DNA from: Candidatus Desulfovibrio kirbyi
GTDB lineage: Bacteria; Desulfobacterota; Desulfovibrionia; Desulfovibrionales; Desulfovibrionaceae
Assembly (NCBI GenBank): GCA_013374015.1
Contig: BLLL01000004.1
Span: 1-64,000 of the forward strand
DNA length: 64,000 bases
Direction of reading: 5' to 3'
In this document: positions 29,779 to 37,938 of the stretch, in pieces
Layout of the letters: every line of letters begins with the position of its first letter
How positions within the stretch are numbered: position 1 is the stretch's first letter
Translations under genes and position numbers: made by a program
Notes under the pieces: generated by a model
Seen by the model: only the letters and a program-made list of their open reading frames with translations
The model's database searches: none
What the model was told of the DNA's origin: nothing

Positions 29779-32461
29779 AGTCTGTTTCCTTTTCGGGAAA
29801 GATTTTTCCGTCCCTGAAAATCTGAGAGGTTTTTACAAGTTGCAGTCTTGAGCGCAGTTCCGTTTCAGATCCCAGAGGTTCCAGAATCGCCAGACACAAT
29901 GACAGGGGCGACATATAGTCCATACGCCAGTCTGTTTCAAATGTCACGGCGTTAAACGCGCCGTCTTCAGAGTTTCCCTTGTCGGGGGCTGCCGGGGCAA
30001 AGCCGCGCAGCAGAGGGCGAATGTCTGTTGTGCGCAGGCCGTTTTTGGTTTTGCGCATGTAGGGAAAAACATTCTGAGCGACAAATTTTTCAAAGGCGCG
30101 CGCGGCACCAGCGAGTTCTTGCCGTGTCGGGAGCAGCAGGGCAAACCGTTCCCTTTCGGCCTGTTCGGTGCGGCGGTTTTTGCTGACGCTTTCCACACAT
30201 ACAATGCTGATTCCGGCGGGCAGGCGCGGGCCAAGGCGGGCTGCTGCCTCCCCGGGCGTGAGCGCGCTGTGCAGGGTCAGGGCAAACCACTCGGCCATGC
30301 TTTGCACGCCAACCGGCAGGGCGCGCCCGAAGGAGAGCAGGGGCAGGGGGTGAAATCCCTGGGAAAAGGCCAGGGGCAGGTTTGCGCGGCGGAGCGCGCG
30401 GTAAAGGATGGCTTGCAGTTCCAGTTGGCTTATATAGGCGCTTTCACGCATCTTCGTGTGCCAGATACGGTACTGCGCTGCCTTGACGGTGAGATGCCGC
30501 GCGACTTGGGGCGGGGCGCTTTTTGTGGTGCGGCAGATCAATTGTCCCTCGGCGTCGCGGGTGGGGCGTGAGTTTTGTTGGTCGCGCTCGGCAAAAACAA
30601 GACGGTTGCGGTAGGGGGTGGCGTCCGTGTGGGGCAGCCGCGACGGGCCGGCCTTTGTGTCGCACACTCCGCACCCCTGGCAGGTGCCGTAGCGACAGTC
30701 TTCGGTCAGTTTGCCGGAAACGGCGTCGCCCAGAGCGCGGTTGCGCTCCCGCAGCAAAAATTCTTCAGAAACGCCCGCCTCCAGGTGACTCCAGGGCAAG
30801 GGCGACTCCCGTTTGCCGATACAGCGCGGTACGTCTATACCGCATTCCGCAAGCGCCTCAAGCCAGGGCTTCAGGGTAAAGTGTTCTGTCCAGCCGCAAA
30901 AAACAGCCCCTTTGCGAAAGGCTTTTTCAACCACGTCGGCCAGTTCGCGCCCGGCGCGGGACAGTATACCTTCCAGATGGCTGACTTCCGGTTCGCGCCG
31001 GCGCAGGGTGAGGCCCTTTTGCCCCTTGAAAAGCGCTTTGACCAGAGCGACGCGCCGGGCAATTTCTTCCACGCCGATCTGTTCTTCCCATTGAAAGGGA
31101 GTGAAGGGCTTTGGGACAAAGGGGGAAAGGGAGGCCGTCACCTGAAGGCGCGGGCCGCCTTTTCCGGCCGCGTCCCGCGTTTTGCGGCAAAGTTCGGCAA
31201 TGGCCGCCAGATCCTCGTCCGTTTCGCTCGGCAGGCCGATCATGAAGTAGAGTTTGACCTGCCGCCAGCCGTGTTCCAGCAGTTTTTGCGCGTGCAGGAT
31301 CAGGTCTTCCTCGCGCACGCCCTTGTTGATGACATCGCGCAGGCGTTGACTGCCGGCTTCCGGGGCCAGTGTGACTCCGGTGCGCCGCACGTCCGCCATG
31401 CGTTTCATGATTTCATCGTCTACAGATCCGACGCGCAGGGAGGGCAGGGAAAGGCTTATCTGTTCGCGCGCGCAGCGCTCCAGAGTGTCTGCGCACAGTG
31501 TTTTGAGCGCGGAAAAATCCCCTGCGCTGAGGGAAAGAAAGGATATTTCGTCAAAGCCGGTTTCCCGCAGGCAGTCGCGCAGCAGGGCGGAGAGGTTTTC
31601 CGGAGAGCGTTCCCTTGCCGGCCTGTACACAATGCCCGCGTGGCAAAAACGGCATCCGCGCGTGCAGCCCCGCGCGATTTCCAGCACAAGACGGTTGTGG
31701 ACAGCCCCTGTCGGCATTACCTGCCGCGTGGGGTAGGGGGCGGCGTTCAGATCCGCCACAATGCGACGCGCCGGCGTGGGGATGTCCGGAAATATCGGGC
31801 GCAGGGGCAACTCGTGGTTTTTTTTGTCCTGAGCGGCGAGCGGATCGGGCGCGAAAAGCGATGGGACATAGACGCCGGGAATCAGCGCGGCCTGTCGCAG
31901 AAAGTCCGTTCTGGGGATGTCTGTTTCAACGGCCGTCTGCAACAGGCGCAGGACTTCCGGCAGAGTTTCTTCCCCATCGCCCAAAACCATCATGTCCATA
32001 AAGGGCGCAAGTGGCTCGGCGGCCAGCAGCGCGCCGCCGCCGGCCATGATCAGGGGACATTCCAAAAGGCTTGTGTCGCGGTCAGCCGCGCGCAGGGGGA
32101 TACCGGCCAGATCAAGCATATACAGAATATTTGTGTAACAAAGTTCGTGTGTTATGGAAAAAGCCACACAGTGGAGATTCTTGAGCGGCGTGTCCGATTC
32201 GAGCGTACACAGCGGGGCATTGTGCGCGCGCAAGGTGTCGCCCGCCTCCAGTTCCGGCGCCATAACGCGCTCCGCCCACCAGTCGGGGTTGTCGTTGACG
32301 ATGCCGTACAGGATTTTTTGCCCCAGATAGCTCATTCCCACGTCATATGTGTCCGGGAAGGCGAGCGCCATACGCAGGCGCGCCGCGCTGTTGCGGCGGA
32401 CGCCTTCTTCAATGCCGGTGTACCGGCTCGGTTTCGGCAAAAGGGGAAGGAGTTCGCGCAT
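29756..32461 (-). CDS. B12-binding-type radical SAM protein fused to a DUF2344 domain
   Basis: A 901-residue protein. The N-terminus has MRELLPLLPKPSRYTGIEEG and FPDTYDVGMSYLGQKILYG, the start of the family with a B12-binding-like domain. The radical SAM cluster motif is CTRGCRFC (CxxxCxxC). Past the barrel there is a cysteine-rich CRYGTCQGCGVCD segment, and the last ~230 residues match the DUF2344 type (MRESAYISQLELQAILYRAL). This fused architecture is common in Desulfovibrio and Clostridia, and its substrate is unsettled; links to tRNA or ribosome maturation have been suggested only by co-occurrence. ATG 32461 is the only sensible start. A small gene overlaps its 3' end. Confidence 0.88.
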   Translation of the reverse strand: MRELLPLLPKPSRYTGIEEGVRRNSAARLRMALAFPDTYDVGMSYLGQKILYGIVNDNPDWWAERVMAPELEAGDTLRAHNAPLCTLESDTPLKNLHCVAFSITHELCYTNILYMLDLAGIPLRAADRDTSLLECPLIMAGGGALLAAEPLAPFMDMMVLGDGEETLPEVLRLLQTAVETDIPRTDFLRQAALIPGVYVPSLFAPDPLAAQDKKNHELPLRPIFPDIPTPARRIVADLNAAPYPTRQVMPTGAVHNRLVLEIARGCTRGCRFCHAGIVYRPARERSPENLSALLRDCLRETGFDEISFLSLSAGDFSALKTLCADTLERCAREQISLSLPSLRVGSVDDEIMKRMADVRRTGVTLAPEAGSQRLRDVINKGVREEDLILHAQKLLEHGWRQVKLYFMIGLPSETDEDLAAIAELCRKTRDAAGKGGPRLQVTASLSPFVPKPFTPFQWEEQIGVEEIARRVALVKALFKGQKGLTLRRREPEVSHLEGILSRAGRELADVVEKAFRKGAVFCGWTEHFTLKPWLEALAECGIDVPRCIGKRESPLPWSHLEAGVSEEFLLRERNRALGDAVSGKLTEDCRYGTCQGCGVCDTKAGPSRLPHTDATPYRNRLVFAERDQQNSRPTRDAEGQLICRTTKSAPPQVARHLTVKAAQYRIWHTKMRESAYISQLELQAILYRALRRANLPLAFSQGFHPLPLLSFGRALPVGVQSMAEWFALTLHSALTPGEAAARLGPRLPAGISIVCVESVSKNRRTEQAERERFALLLPTRQELAGAARAFEKFVAQNVFPYMRKTKNGLRTTDIRPLLRGFAPAAPDKGNSEDGAFNAVTFETDWRMDYMSPLSLCLAILEPLGSETELRSRLQLVKTSQIFRDGKIFPEKETDYGIVHSI

Positions 32462-32477
32462 AGGGATAGGGGAGCGG

Positions 32478-32520
32478 AAAAAAAGCGGGCAGGCCGTCCG
32501 AAAAACGGACGATGCCCGCT
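32478..32520 (-). terminator. Rho-independent terminator after the 113-residue protein gene
   Basis: Read on the minus strand: AGCGGGCATCGTCCG, a T-rich loop, CGGACGGCCTGCCCGCT, then TTTTTTT. The stem starts at the stop codon of the gene upstream, so the terminator overlaps the gene end. Confidence 0.85.
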
Positions 32521-32860
32521 ATGTGATCAGGCCGTTGCCGTTGTTGGCAAACGGCGCGCCGTTGTACTGCATCTTGCCCATGCCGCCCGCGATCCTGATG
32601 TTGGTTGTGGCTTCAATGTACTTGTCCTGAAGCTCCTTGGGGGTGTCCGCATAGCGGTACAAAAAAGCGCCGGACTCCAGCGTGCCGGAAAAATTGGGTT
32701 CAAAGGGATAGCCGTACGGCAGAATCATCATCTGCACTCCCTGCTGTGTGGGGATGCTCTGTATGGCGGCCACATCGGCAAGAGCGTCTTTGTCCTTGTC
32801 GTATTTGCCGATGACAAGCTCACCGGTGACAAGTTTCATCAAGCGTATGTCGTAAGCCAT
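32519..32860 (-). CDS. Conserved hypothetical protein, possible Sm-like beta fold
   Basis: A 113-residue protein without signal peptide or membrane segment. The N-terminus reads MAYDIRLMKLVTGELVIGKY followed by alternating hydrophobic residues and MMILPYGYPFEP. A 'xxKLxTGExVIGxx' opening and a later 'LxPY' strand resemble bacterial and phage Sm-like small-barrel proteins, but this is pattern recognition only. ATG 32860 is preceded by AGAGAGGACCCT. Monocistronic, with a terminator directly at its stop codon. Confidence 0.7.
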   Translation of the reverse strand: MAYDIRLMKLVTGELVIGKYDKDKDALADVAAIQSIPTQQGVQMMILPYGYPFEPNFSGTLESGAFLYRYADTPKELQDKYIEATTNIRIAGGMGKMQYNGAPFANNGNGLIT

Positions 32861-32966
32861 AGGGTCCTCTCTGTATGGTATGTCTTGGCAGTAGATAAAT
32901 GCTGCGGGTTGTCATGTCAAGGTGTTTTTCTGTTGTCATTGGTTTGAAAATCGGTATACTTGCGCA

Positions 32967-33683
32967 ATGTCGTACCTGTCCTCCATCCGCCGGCTTGAAG
33001 ATCGCCTTGGGCACAGCTTTGCCAGGCCGGAACTGCTCTGTCTGGCACTGACCCACAGTTCCTTTGCCAATGAGGCGGGGAATGGGCAACAGCACAATGA
33101 ACGGCTGGAATTTTTGGGAGACGCGGTGCTGGAGTTATGTGTTTCCTCAGAGCTGTTCAGACGTTTTCCCGACGCCCGTGAAGGGGAATTGACGAAAATA
33201 CGCGCGCGTCTTGTTAGTGAGGGCAGTCTTGCGGAAATGGCGCGGGAAATCGGTCTTGATCGCCTGGTCAAACTCGGCAGGGGGGAGGATGCCCAGGGCG
33301 GCAGGAAGCGTGATTCCGTTTTGAGCGATGTTTTTGAAGCGGTGCTTGCGGCTGTGTATGAAGACGGCGGGTTTGAGGCCGCCCTTGGCATGGTCTCGCG
33401 TCTGTTCGCGCCTTGCCGGTTTGAGTGCGCGGCAAGCGGGCCGCAGCCGCGGGATTTCAAATCGCGTTTGCAGGAAGCAATGCAGCGTCTGTTCAGGGAC
33501 AAGCCCATGTACACTCGGCTGACTGTCTGCGGGCCGGAACATAAGCCGGCTTTTGACGTGCTGCTTACGTTGCCTGACGGCAGGGAATTCACAGCCGGCG
33601 GCGGCAGTTGCAAAAAAGCCGAGCAGCAGGCTGCGCGCCTTGCCTTGGCCGCCCTTGAAAGCGGCGACGGCGCTCCCTATTGA
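32967..33683 (+). CDS. rnc: Ribonuclease III
   Basis: Double-strand-specific endoribonuclease for rRNA and mRNA processing, 238 residues. The catalytic signature NERLEFLGDAVLEL (Glu and Asp ligands) is present, and the second acidic site is DVFEAVLAAVYEDGG. The C-terminal dsRNA-binding domain ends with KKAEQQAARLALAAL. ATG 32967 was chosen; an in-frame upstream start at 32922 lies in the gap and would add an unusual Cys/Trp-rich leader. Era or other common partners are not adjacent; downstream lies the defence-gene remnant pocket. Confidence 0.96.
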   Translation: MSYLSSIRRLEDRLGHSFARPELLCLALTHSSFANEAGNGQQHNERLEFLGDAVLELCVSSELFRRFPDAREGELTKIRARLVSEGSLAEMAREIGLDRLVKLGRGEDAQGGRKRDSVLSDVFEAVLAAVYEDGGFEAALGMVSRLFAPCRFECAASGPQPRDFKSRLQEAMQRLFRDKPMYTRLTVCGPEHKPAFDVLLTLPDGREFTAGGGSCKKAEQQAARLALAALESGDGAPY

Positions 33684-33718
33684 GTTGACGTTAACCTAAC
33701 CCCCTAAAAAGCCAGTAT

Positions 33719-33973
33719 ATGAGTAATCCTTTTTTCGACCAGCCTATCCTGAATTCTCCATATACCATGCCGGAGCAGCATTGGGAGTTGGACGACACAG
33801 GCCAGCCGACGCAAAAAATTCTCTCTTTTCGCCGTCCGGCCAGCTTCATCACTCCCATTCCCAAACCCAAAAAACAGAAAGCGCAGCAGGGCAAGCTGGT
33901 TGAAGATGCTACTGCCAAGGCTATCTCCGATAAAAACCAGCAATACGAAGTGACCACGCTCATCAAAGAGTAA
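33719..33973 (+). pseudogene. N-terminal fragment of a type III-like restriction helicase
   Basis: An 84-residue frame whose sequence NPFFDQPILNSPYTMPEQHW and then ITPIPKPKKQK is the characteristic start of a ~1000-residue DEAD/DEAH restriction helicase (Res) found in defence islands. This differs from the Res at 23-26 kb. The frame stops with TAA just where the family continues into its helix-rich linker, so the helicase and nuclease domains are lost. The next ORF begins five bases after this stop. Called a remnant; a stand-alone function is possible but not supported. Confidence 0.7.
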
Positions 33974-33978
33974 CATTG

Positions 33979-35091
33979 ATGTTGAAAAAAATTTGCCGCC
34001 TTTGCCCTAATACTCTACGTTGGACGCGGCCAACAGAAAAAACTGGCGAAAACAAAAAAGCACATCCGGCCAAGTTTGGATTTGGATTTGAGGAATGGCT
34101 TAATCGGGAAGAATGGGTATTATCAGGTTACGAAGGAGTTGAAGGAGAATGGCGTTACGTCCATATTCCGGGAATGTTTACTCCTAAGAATGCCTATGTC
34201 GGTCAAGAAGTCAGCATTCTTTTTTACATAAAAGAATCGAATAAAGATGCACTTGCAGTCGGGTATCTTGAAAAAGGTTATGTGCTTGACGAAAAAGAAG
34301 CTACTTGGGCAGCAAAACAATTTGCAAAAAAGAATTGGCTCCAACTAATGCACGACGAGGTCAAAGCCATTGGTGGAAACATTAAGGGACTTCCGCCTAT
34401 ACCAGATGATACTGAGCAACTTACATGGGATAAACCTCTATATTATGCTAATGTGAGATTTTCTCCAGGTGCTTTACATTTTTTCGATGAACGCAAAATT
34501 ATTCAACCTAAATCATATTATTACACTGGTGCGCTGCAATGGGATGGAGTTATTCCAGAAAAAAACTATTTAGCACCTGCTGTCAGTGTTCCACATACTG
34601 TAATAAATAAAAGTGTAGAGACAAAAAAAGAACTCGACCGATTTTCAGAAGAAATTCGTACTAGACGAGCTGATTCAGGCAAGCCATTTTACCCACGGCA
34701 AGCACCAATACAGAATGCACTGGCAAAACAGCTAAACAATTTTTTGATGCCCAAAAATTGTAAGGTAACTTGCGAAGATGAAAGGGTAGATGTAAAAATT
34801 ATTGAGCCAAATGGTTCTAAAACATTTATTGAAATTAAACCAGCGACTTCAGCAAGAGATGCTATTCGCCTTGCTCTTGGACAACTCTTGGAATATTCAC
34901 ATTATCCAGACACCAGTAAAGCAGCTCTGCTTGTAATAGTTAGCGATGCAAGCCCTGAACAAAGTGATTTTGTCTATCTAAAAAATTTGAAAAAAATATA
35001 CAATATTCCTGTCCGGTATGTTCATTGGCCGTTAGGCGCTAAAAAATTGCCAGAAAACGAACTCTCAAATTTTTTAACCATTGCAATATAA
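33979..35091 (+). CDS. Putative PD-(D/E)xK (RecB-like) nuclease of a defence island
   Basis: An intact 370-residue frame, AT-rich compared with its neighbours. The N-terminus has CRLCP followed by KFGFGFEEWLNREEW, a domain I have seen only as an unassigned module. The C-terminal third has the elements of a RecB-like nuclease: VDVKI (Asp about 271), FIEIKPA (E-I-K at about 285-287) and LALGQLLEY (QxxxY at about 302-306). This order D...ExK...QxxxY is typical of the fold. No cognate methylase or helicase is intact beside it. ATG 33979 is taken as start; TTG 33976 is also possible. The nuclease assignment is inference from motifs only. Confidence 0.6.
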   Translation: MLKKICRLCPNTLRWTRPTEKTGENKKAHPAKFGFGFEEWLNREEWVLSGYEGVEGEWRYVHIPGMFTPKNAYVGQEVSILFYIKESNKDALAVGYLEKGYVLDEKEATWAAKQFAKKNWLQLMHDEVKAIGGNIKGLPPIPDDTEQLTWDKPLYYANVRFSPGALHFFDERKIIQPKSYYYTGALQWDGVIPEKNYLAPAVSVPHTVINKSVETKKELDRFSEEIRTRRADSGKPFYPRQAPIQNALAKQLNNFLMPKNCKVTCEDERVDVKIIEPNGSKTFIEIKPATSARDAIRLALGQLLEYSHYPDTSKAALLVIVSDASPEQSDFVYLKNLKKIYNIPVRYVHWPLGAKKLPENELSNFLTIAI

Positions 35092-35093
35092 TT

Positions 35094-35436
35094 ATGGAAT
35101 TTCGCATTGCCGACACCTTCACCACGAGCTTATCTCGTCTGACTGCAGATGAGCAAAAGCTGATCAAGCAAACCACCTTTGATGCCTAGGTGAACCCGGC
35201 ATGCCCCGGCCTCAAATTCCACAAGCTGGATCGAAGCAAGGACAAACATTTTTGGTCATTGTATGTGGGTATGGGATCTGCGCATCATTGCCCACAAAAC
35301 CGATGACAGTCTTCTTTTTTGTTACACGGATCACCATGATAAAGTCTATGCTTGGGCCGAGCGCCGCAAACTGGAGGTTCATACCAAAACCGGCGCGGCA
35401 CAACTTGCGGATTTTCTTTCTAAAATTATTCATTGA
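35094..35436 (+). pseudogene. RelE-like N-terminal module of a UvrD-type helicase, disrupted
   Basis: The first frame reads RIADTFTTSLSRLTADEQKL and is stopped by TAG at 35187-35189. Reading through it continues as NPACPGLKFHKLDRSKDKHF; then an extra G in the GGG run near 35273-35275 shifts the frame. After correction the sequence runs DLRIIAHKTDDSLLFCYTDH and CYTDHHDKVYAWAERRKLEV to a stop at 35436. This is the RelE-like small-ribonuclease fold that forms the N-terminus of certain superfamily I helicases in defence loci. One nonsense and one frameshift lesion make it a pseudogene, and the helicase part is absent altogether. Confidence 0.75.
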
Positions 35437-35483
35437 TCCTCAATCAATAGCGTAGTATGCTGTTTGGGGATGGGGGAAGGGCT

Positions 35484-35891
35484 ATGGCGCGTGAAAAAAA
35501 TACGCTTGTGTATGTTGTGGCTTTGCTGCTTTTTTTGAGCGGTGTAGGGTACTTGGCGTACTCCGCATTCACGGAAAACAGCGTCTATTTTCTTAATGTC
35601 GCCGAGGCCAAGGCTGTTTCTCCGGACAAACTGACATCGGCGCGGTTGTTCGGCTCTGTCGCCGAGCGCGGCATTGAAAAGCACGGAATGGGCGTGACCT
35701 TTTATTTGCAGGACAAGGACAACGCCGTGCAGGTTATTGTGGTCAGCTATACAGGCGCCGTGCCGGACACGTTCAAGCCCGGCGCGGAGGTCATTGTGGA
35801 AGGCGGCATGGGGGCGGAAGGGCGTTTTATGGCTAGGTTGCTCATGACAAAATGTCCTTCAAAATATCAGAAAGAAAACCGTAAAACGTAA
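35484..35891 (+). CDS. ccmE: Cytochrome c maturation haem chaperone CcmE, cysteine (CxxxY) type
   Basis: A 135-residue membrane-anchored periplasmic haem chaperone. One membrane helix (residues about 8-25, LVYVVALLLFLSGVGYLAY) is followed by an OB-fold domain with YFLNVAEA, VTFYLQD and PDTFKPGAEVIVEG. In classical CcmE the haem is held by a His in HDExYxP; here the equivalent site is CPSKY (Cys 124, Tyr 128), the CxxxY form described for Desulfovibrio and archaea. It passes haem from CcmABCD to CcmF. ATG 35484 has GGAAGGG upstream. First gene of the ccm cluster. Confidence 0.92.
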   Translation: MAREKNTLVYVVALLLFLSGVGYLAYSAFTENSVYFLNVAEAKAVSPDKLTSARLFGSVAERGIEKHGMGVTFYLQDKDNAVQVIVVSYTGAVPDTFKPGAEVIVEGGMGAEGRFMARLLMTKCPSKYQKENRKT

Positions 35892-35917
35892 CGACCCCCG
35901 GAAATAAAGGATTTCCG

Positions 35918-37918
35918 ATGTATGTTTTTGCCAATGCCATGCAGCTTCTTGCCCTTTTTTGCGCGCTTGGTTGTGGCGCGTTGTCCTTGCGCGCCCTTTG
36001 GCTGGGCAACGGCGGCGCCGCGACGGTAACCCTGCTTGAAAAAGCCCACTGGCTTGTAACCGGCGCGCTCCTGCTTGCCTCCTCCCTGTTGCTCAACGCG
36101 TTGTACCGGCATGACTTCAGCTTGCAGTATGTTGTAAGCTATACGGACATGATTCTGCCGGTTTTTTATCGTCTGACCGCCTTCTGGGCAGGGCAGCCCG
36201 GATCGCTGCTGTTCTGGGCGCTGGTTGTCGGCGCGAGCGGCAGCCTGTTTGCGTGCGCGCCTTCCTATAAAACCCTGCAGCCGGCAACCCGGCTTTGGTA
36301 CTGGATGTTCTTTTACGCGATCATGGCGTTTTTTACGCTTCTTTTGTCCGCCTGGAGCAATCCCTTTGTGGAGCAAAGCCCTGTGCCGCCGGACGGTAAC
36401 GGCTTGAACCCCCTGCTTCAGAATCCCGGCATGATCTTTCATCCGCCCCTGCTTTTTCTGGGATACGGCGGCTTCAGCGTCCCGGCTTGCATGGCGCTGG
36501 CTCAGGCGCTTGCCGGCGGGCGCGGCGACGAGCAGCCTTGGTTCAGGCTGACGCGCCCCTTTATTCTGTTTGCCTGGGGTTTTTTGACGGCGGGCATTGT
36601 GCTCGGCGCGTGGTGGGCATATATGGAACTGGGCTGGGGCGGCTACTGGGCGTGGGACCCGGTGGAAAACGCCTCGCTTGTGCCCTGGCTTATCAGCACG
36701 GCTTGCGTGCACACCCTGATCGTGGAAGAGAGGCGAAACAAGCTGCACCGTGTCAATGTGTGCATGATGACCTTAACAACAATATCGGCTTTTTTCGCTA
36801 CCTATATAGTGCGCAGCGGTATTATTGAATCCGTTCACGGATTTGGCGAGAGCGCGGTTGGCGTGCCCCTTCTTGTCTTTATTGCCGTCGCCCTGCTTGT
36901 TGCCTGCGTAACGGCGGCGGCGGCTCCGCGCAGGGGCAAGCCCCTTGCCGCGCTGGAAAGCCGTGAGGGGCTGCTGCTGCTGCTGGCCTGGATATTGTCG
37001 GCTCTTGCGGTGATTATTCTGACGGCGACACTCTGGCCGGTGTTCAGCAAATTCTGGACAGAGGCGCCGCAAGGTATGGACGCCGCTTTTTACAATCGTG
37101 TCTGCCTGCCCTTGGGGGCGGGACTGATGGTGTTGATGGCGGCTTGCCCCTGGTTTTCGTGGGACGGCGGCCTGCGGCGCAAAAAGACATTTTTGGCGCT
37201 GTCCGGCGGTCTTGTGTGTATGGCCGGCGCTCTCTGGGCATTTGGCTACCGGCAGCCTACGGCGCTTCTTGCCGCCGCCGCCGCCGTGTCAACGCTTTTG
37301 GGCGTACTACTGCTGCTGAAAGAATCCGGCTTTCGCCGTCCGGCAGCGCTGGGGGCGCACACGGGCATGGCGCTGATGGCGTTGGGCATTGCGTTTTCAG
37401 GCCCTTACGCTCAGGAACAGGACATGATGCTTGCCAGAGGAGAGTCCGGCGCTGTCGGGCAGTACACGGCCACATTGCAGGAAATCACAGGCGGTCGCGA
37501 AACCGGGTACGAATACCTCACAAGCCGTCTGCAAATCAGCAGAAATGGAGAAAATATCGGCGTTGTCGCGCCACAGCGACGCATGTATGACAAGTTCGGC
37601 GCCATGCAGTTTTCAGAAGTGGATACCATTCCAGGCCTTGGGGATGAAATCTATGCGTCCTTACTGGGGCTTGACAGCGACATGCGGGTAATGCTCAAGG
37701 TAAGCGTGAAGCCGCTGGTCAACTGGCTCTGGATTGGCGGCACCCTGCTTTGCCTTGCTCCCCTGATATCCCTTTTTGTTTCTTTGCGCGGCCCCAAGCG
37801 GGACAGGGCGCCGGCATACAGCGCGGAACACAGGGATATGGGAGAAGCGCGTGACAAGCCTGCAAGCGGTGGCGAGGGGCATGTGACGCGTAAGACAAAA
37901 CGTAAACGCAAGAAGTAA
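35918..37918 (+). CDS. ccmF: Cytochrome c haem lyase subunit CcmF
   Basis: A 666-residue polytopic membrane protein that ligates haem from CcmE to apocytochrome c on the periplasmic side. The tryptophan-rich haem-handling motif WGGYWAWDPVENAS is at about residues 240-253. Further conserved blocks are GQPGSLLFWAL, NPGMIFHPPLLFLGYGG (with a haem-ligand His) and SGIIESVHGFGESAVG (a second His). About fifteen membrane segments are apparent. The C-terminal tail is strongly basic (RKTKRKRKK). Its usual partner CcmH is not encoded here. Confidence 0.95.
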   Translation: MYVFANAMQLLALFCALGCGALSLRALWLGNGGAATVTLLEKAHWLVTGALLLASSLLLNALYRHDFSLQYVVSYTDMILPVFYRLTAFWAGQPGSLLFWALVVGASGSLFACAPSYKTLQPATRLWYWMFFYAIMAFFTLLLSAWSNPFVEQSPVPPDGNGLNPLLQNPGMIFHPPLLFLGYGGFSVPACMALAQALAGGRGDEQPWFRLTRPFILFAWGFLTAGIVLGAWWAYMELGWGGYWAWDPVENASLVPWLISTACVHTLIVEERRNKLHRVNVCMMTLTTISAFFATYIVRSGIIESVHGFGESAVGVPLLVFIAVALLVACVTAAAAPRRGKPLAALESREGLLLLLAWILSALAVIILTATLWPVFSKFWTEAPQGMDAAFYNRVCLPLGAGLMVLMAACPWFSWDGGLRRKKTFLALSGGLVCMAGALWAFGYRQPTALLAAAAAVSTLLGVLLLLKESGFRRPAALGAHTGMALMALGIAFSGPYAQEQDMMLARGESGAVGQYTATLQEITGGRETGYEYLTSRLQISRNGENIGVVAPQRRMYDKFGAMQFSEVDTIPGLGDEIYASLLGLDSDMRVMLKVSVKPLVNWLWIGGTLLCLAPLISLFVSLRGPKRDRAPAYSAEHRDMGEARDKPASGGEGHVTRKTKRKRKK

Positions 37919-37938
37919 TCCGGGGGCAGCCCGCTTTC

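Noticed and set aside
30575..32947. 790-codon open frame on the plus strand, antisense to the radical SAM gene
   Set aside because: It is the codon-bias shadow of a GC-rich gene: no domain, Arg/Gly/Gln-rich composition, and the opposite strand encodes a clear enzyme with catalytic motifs.
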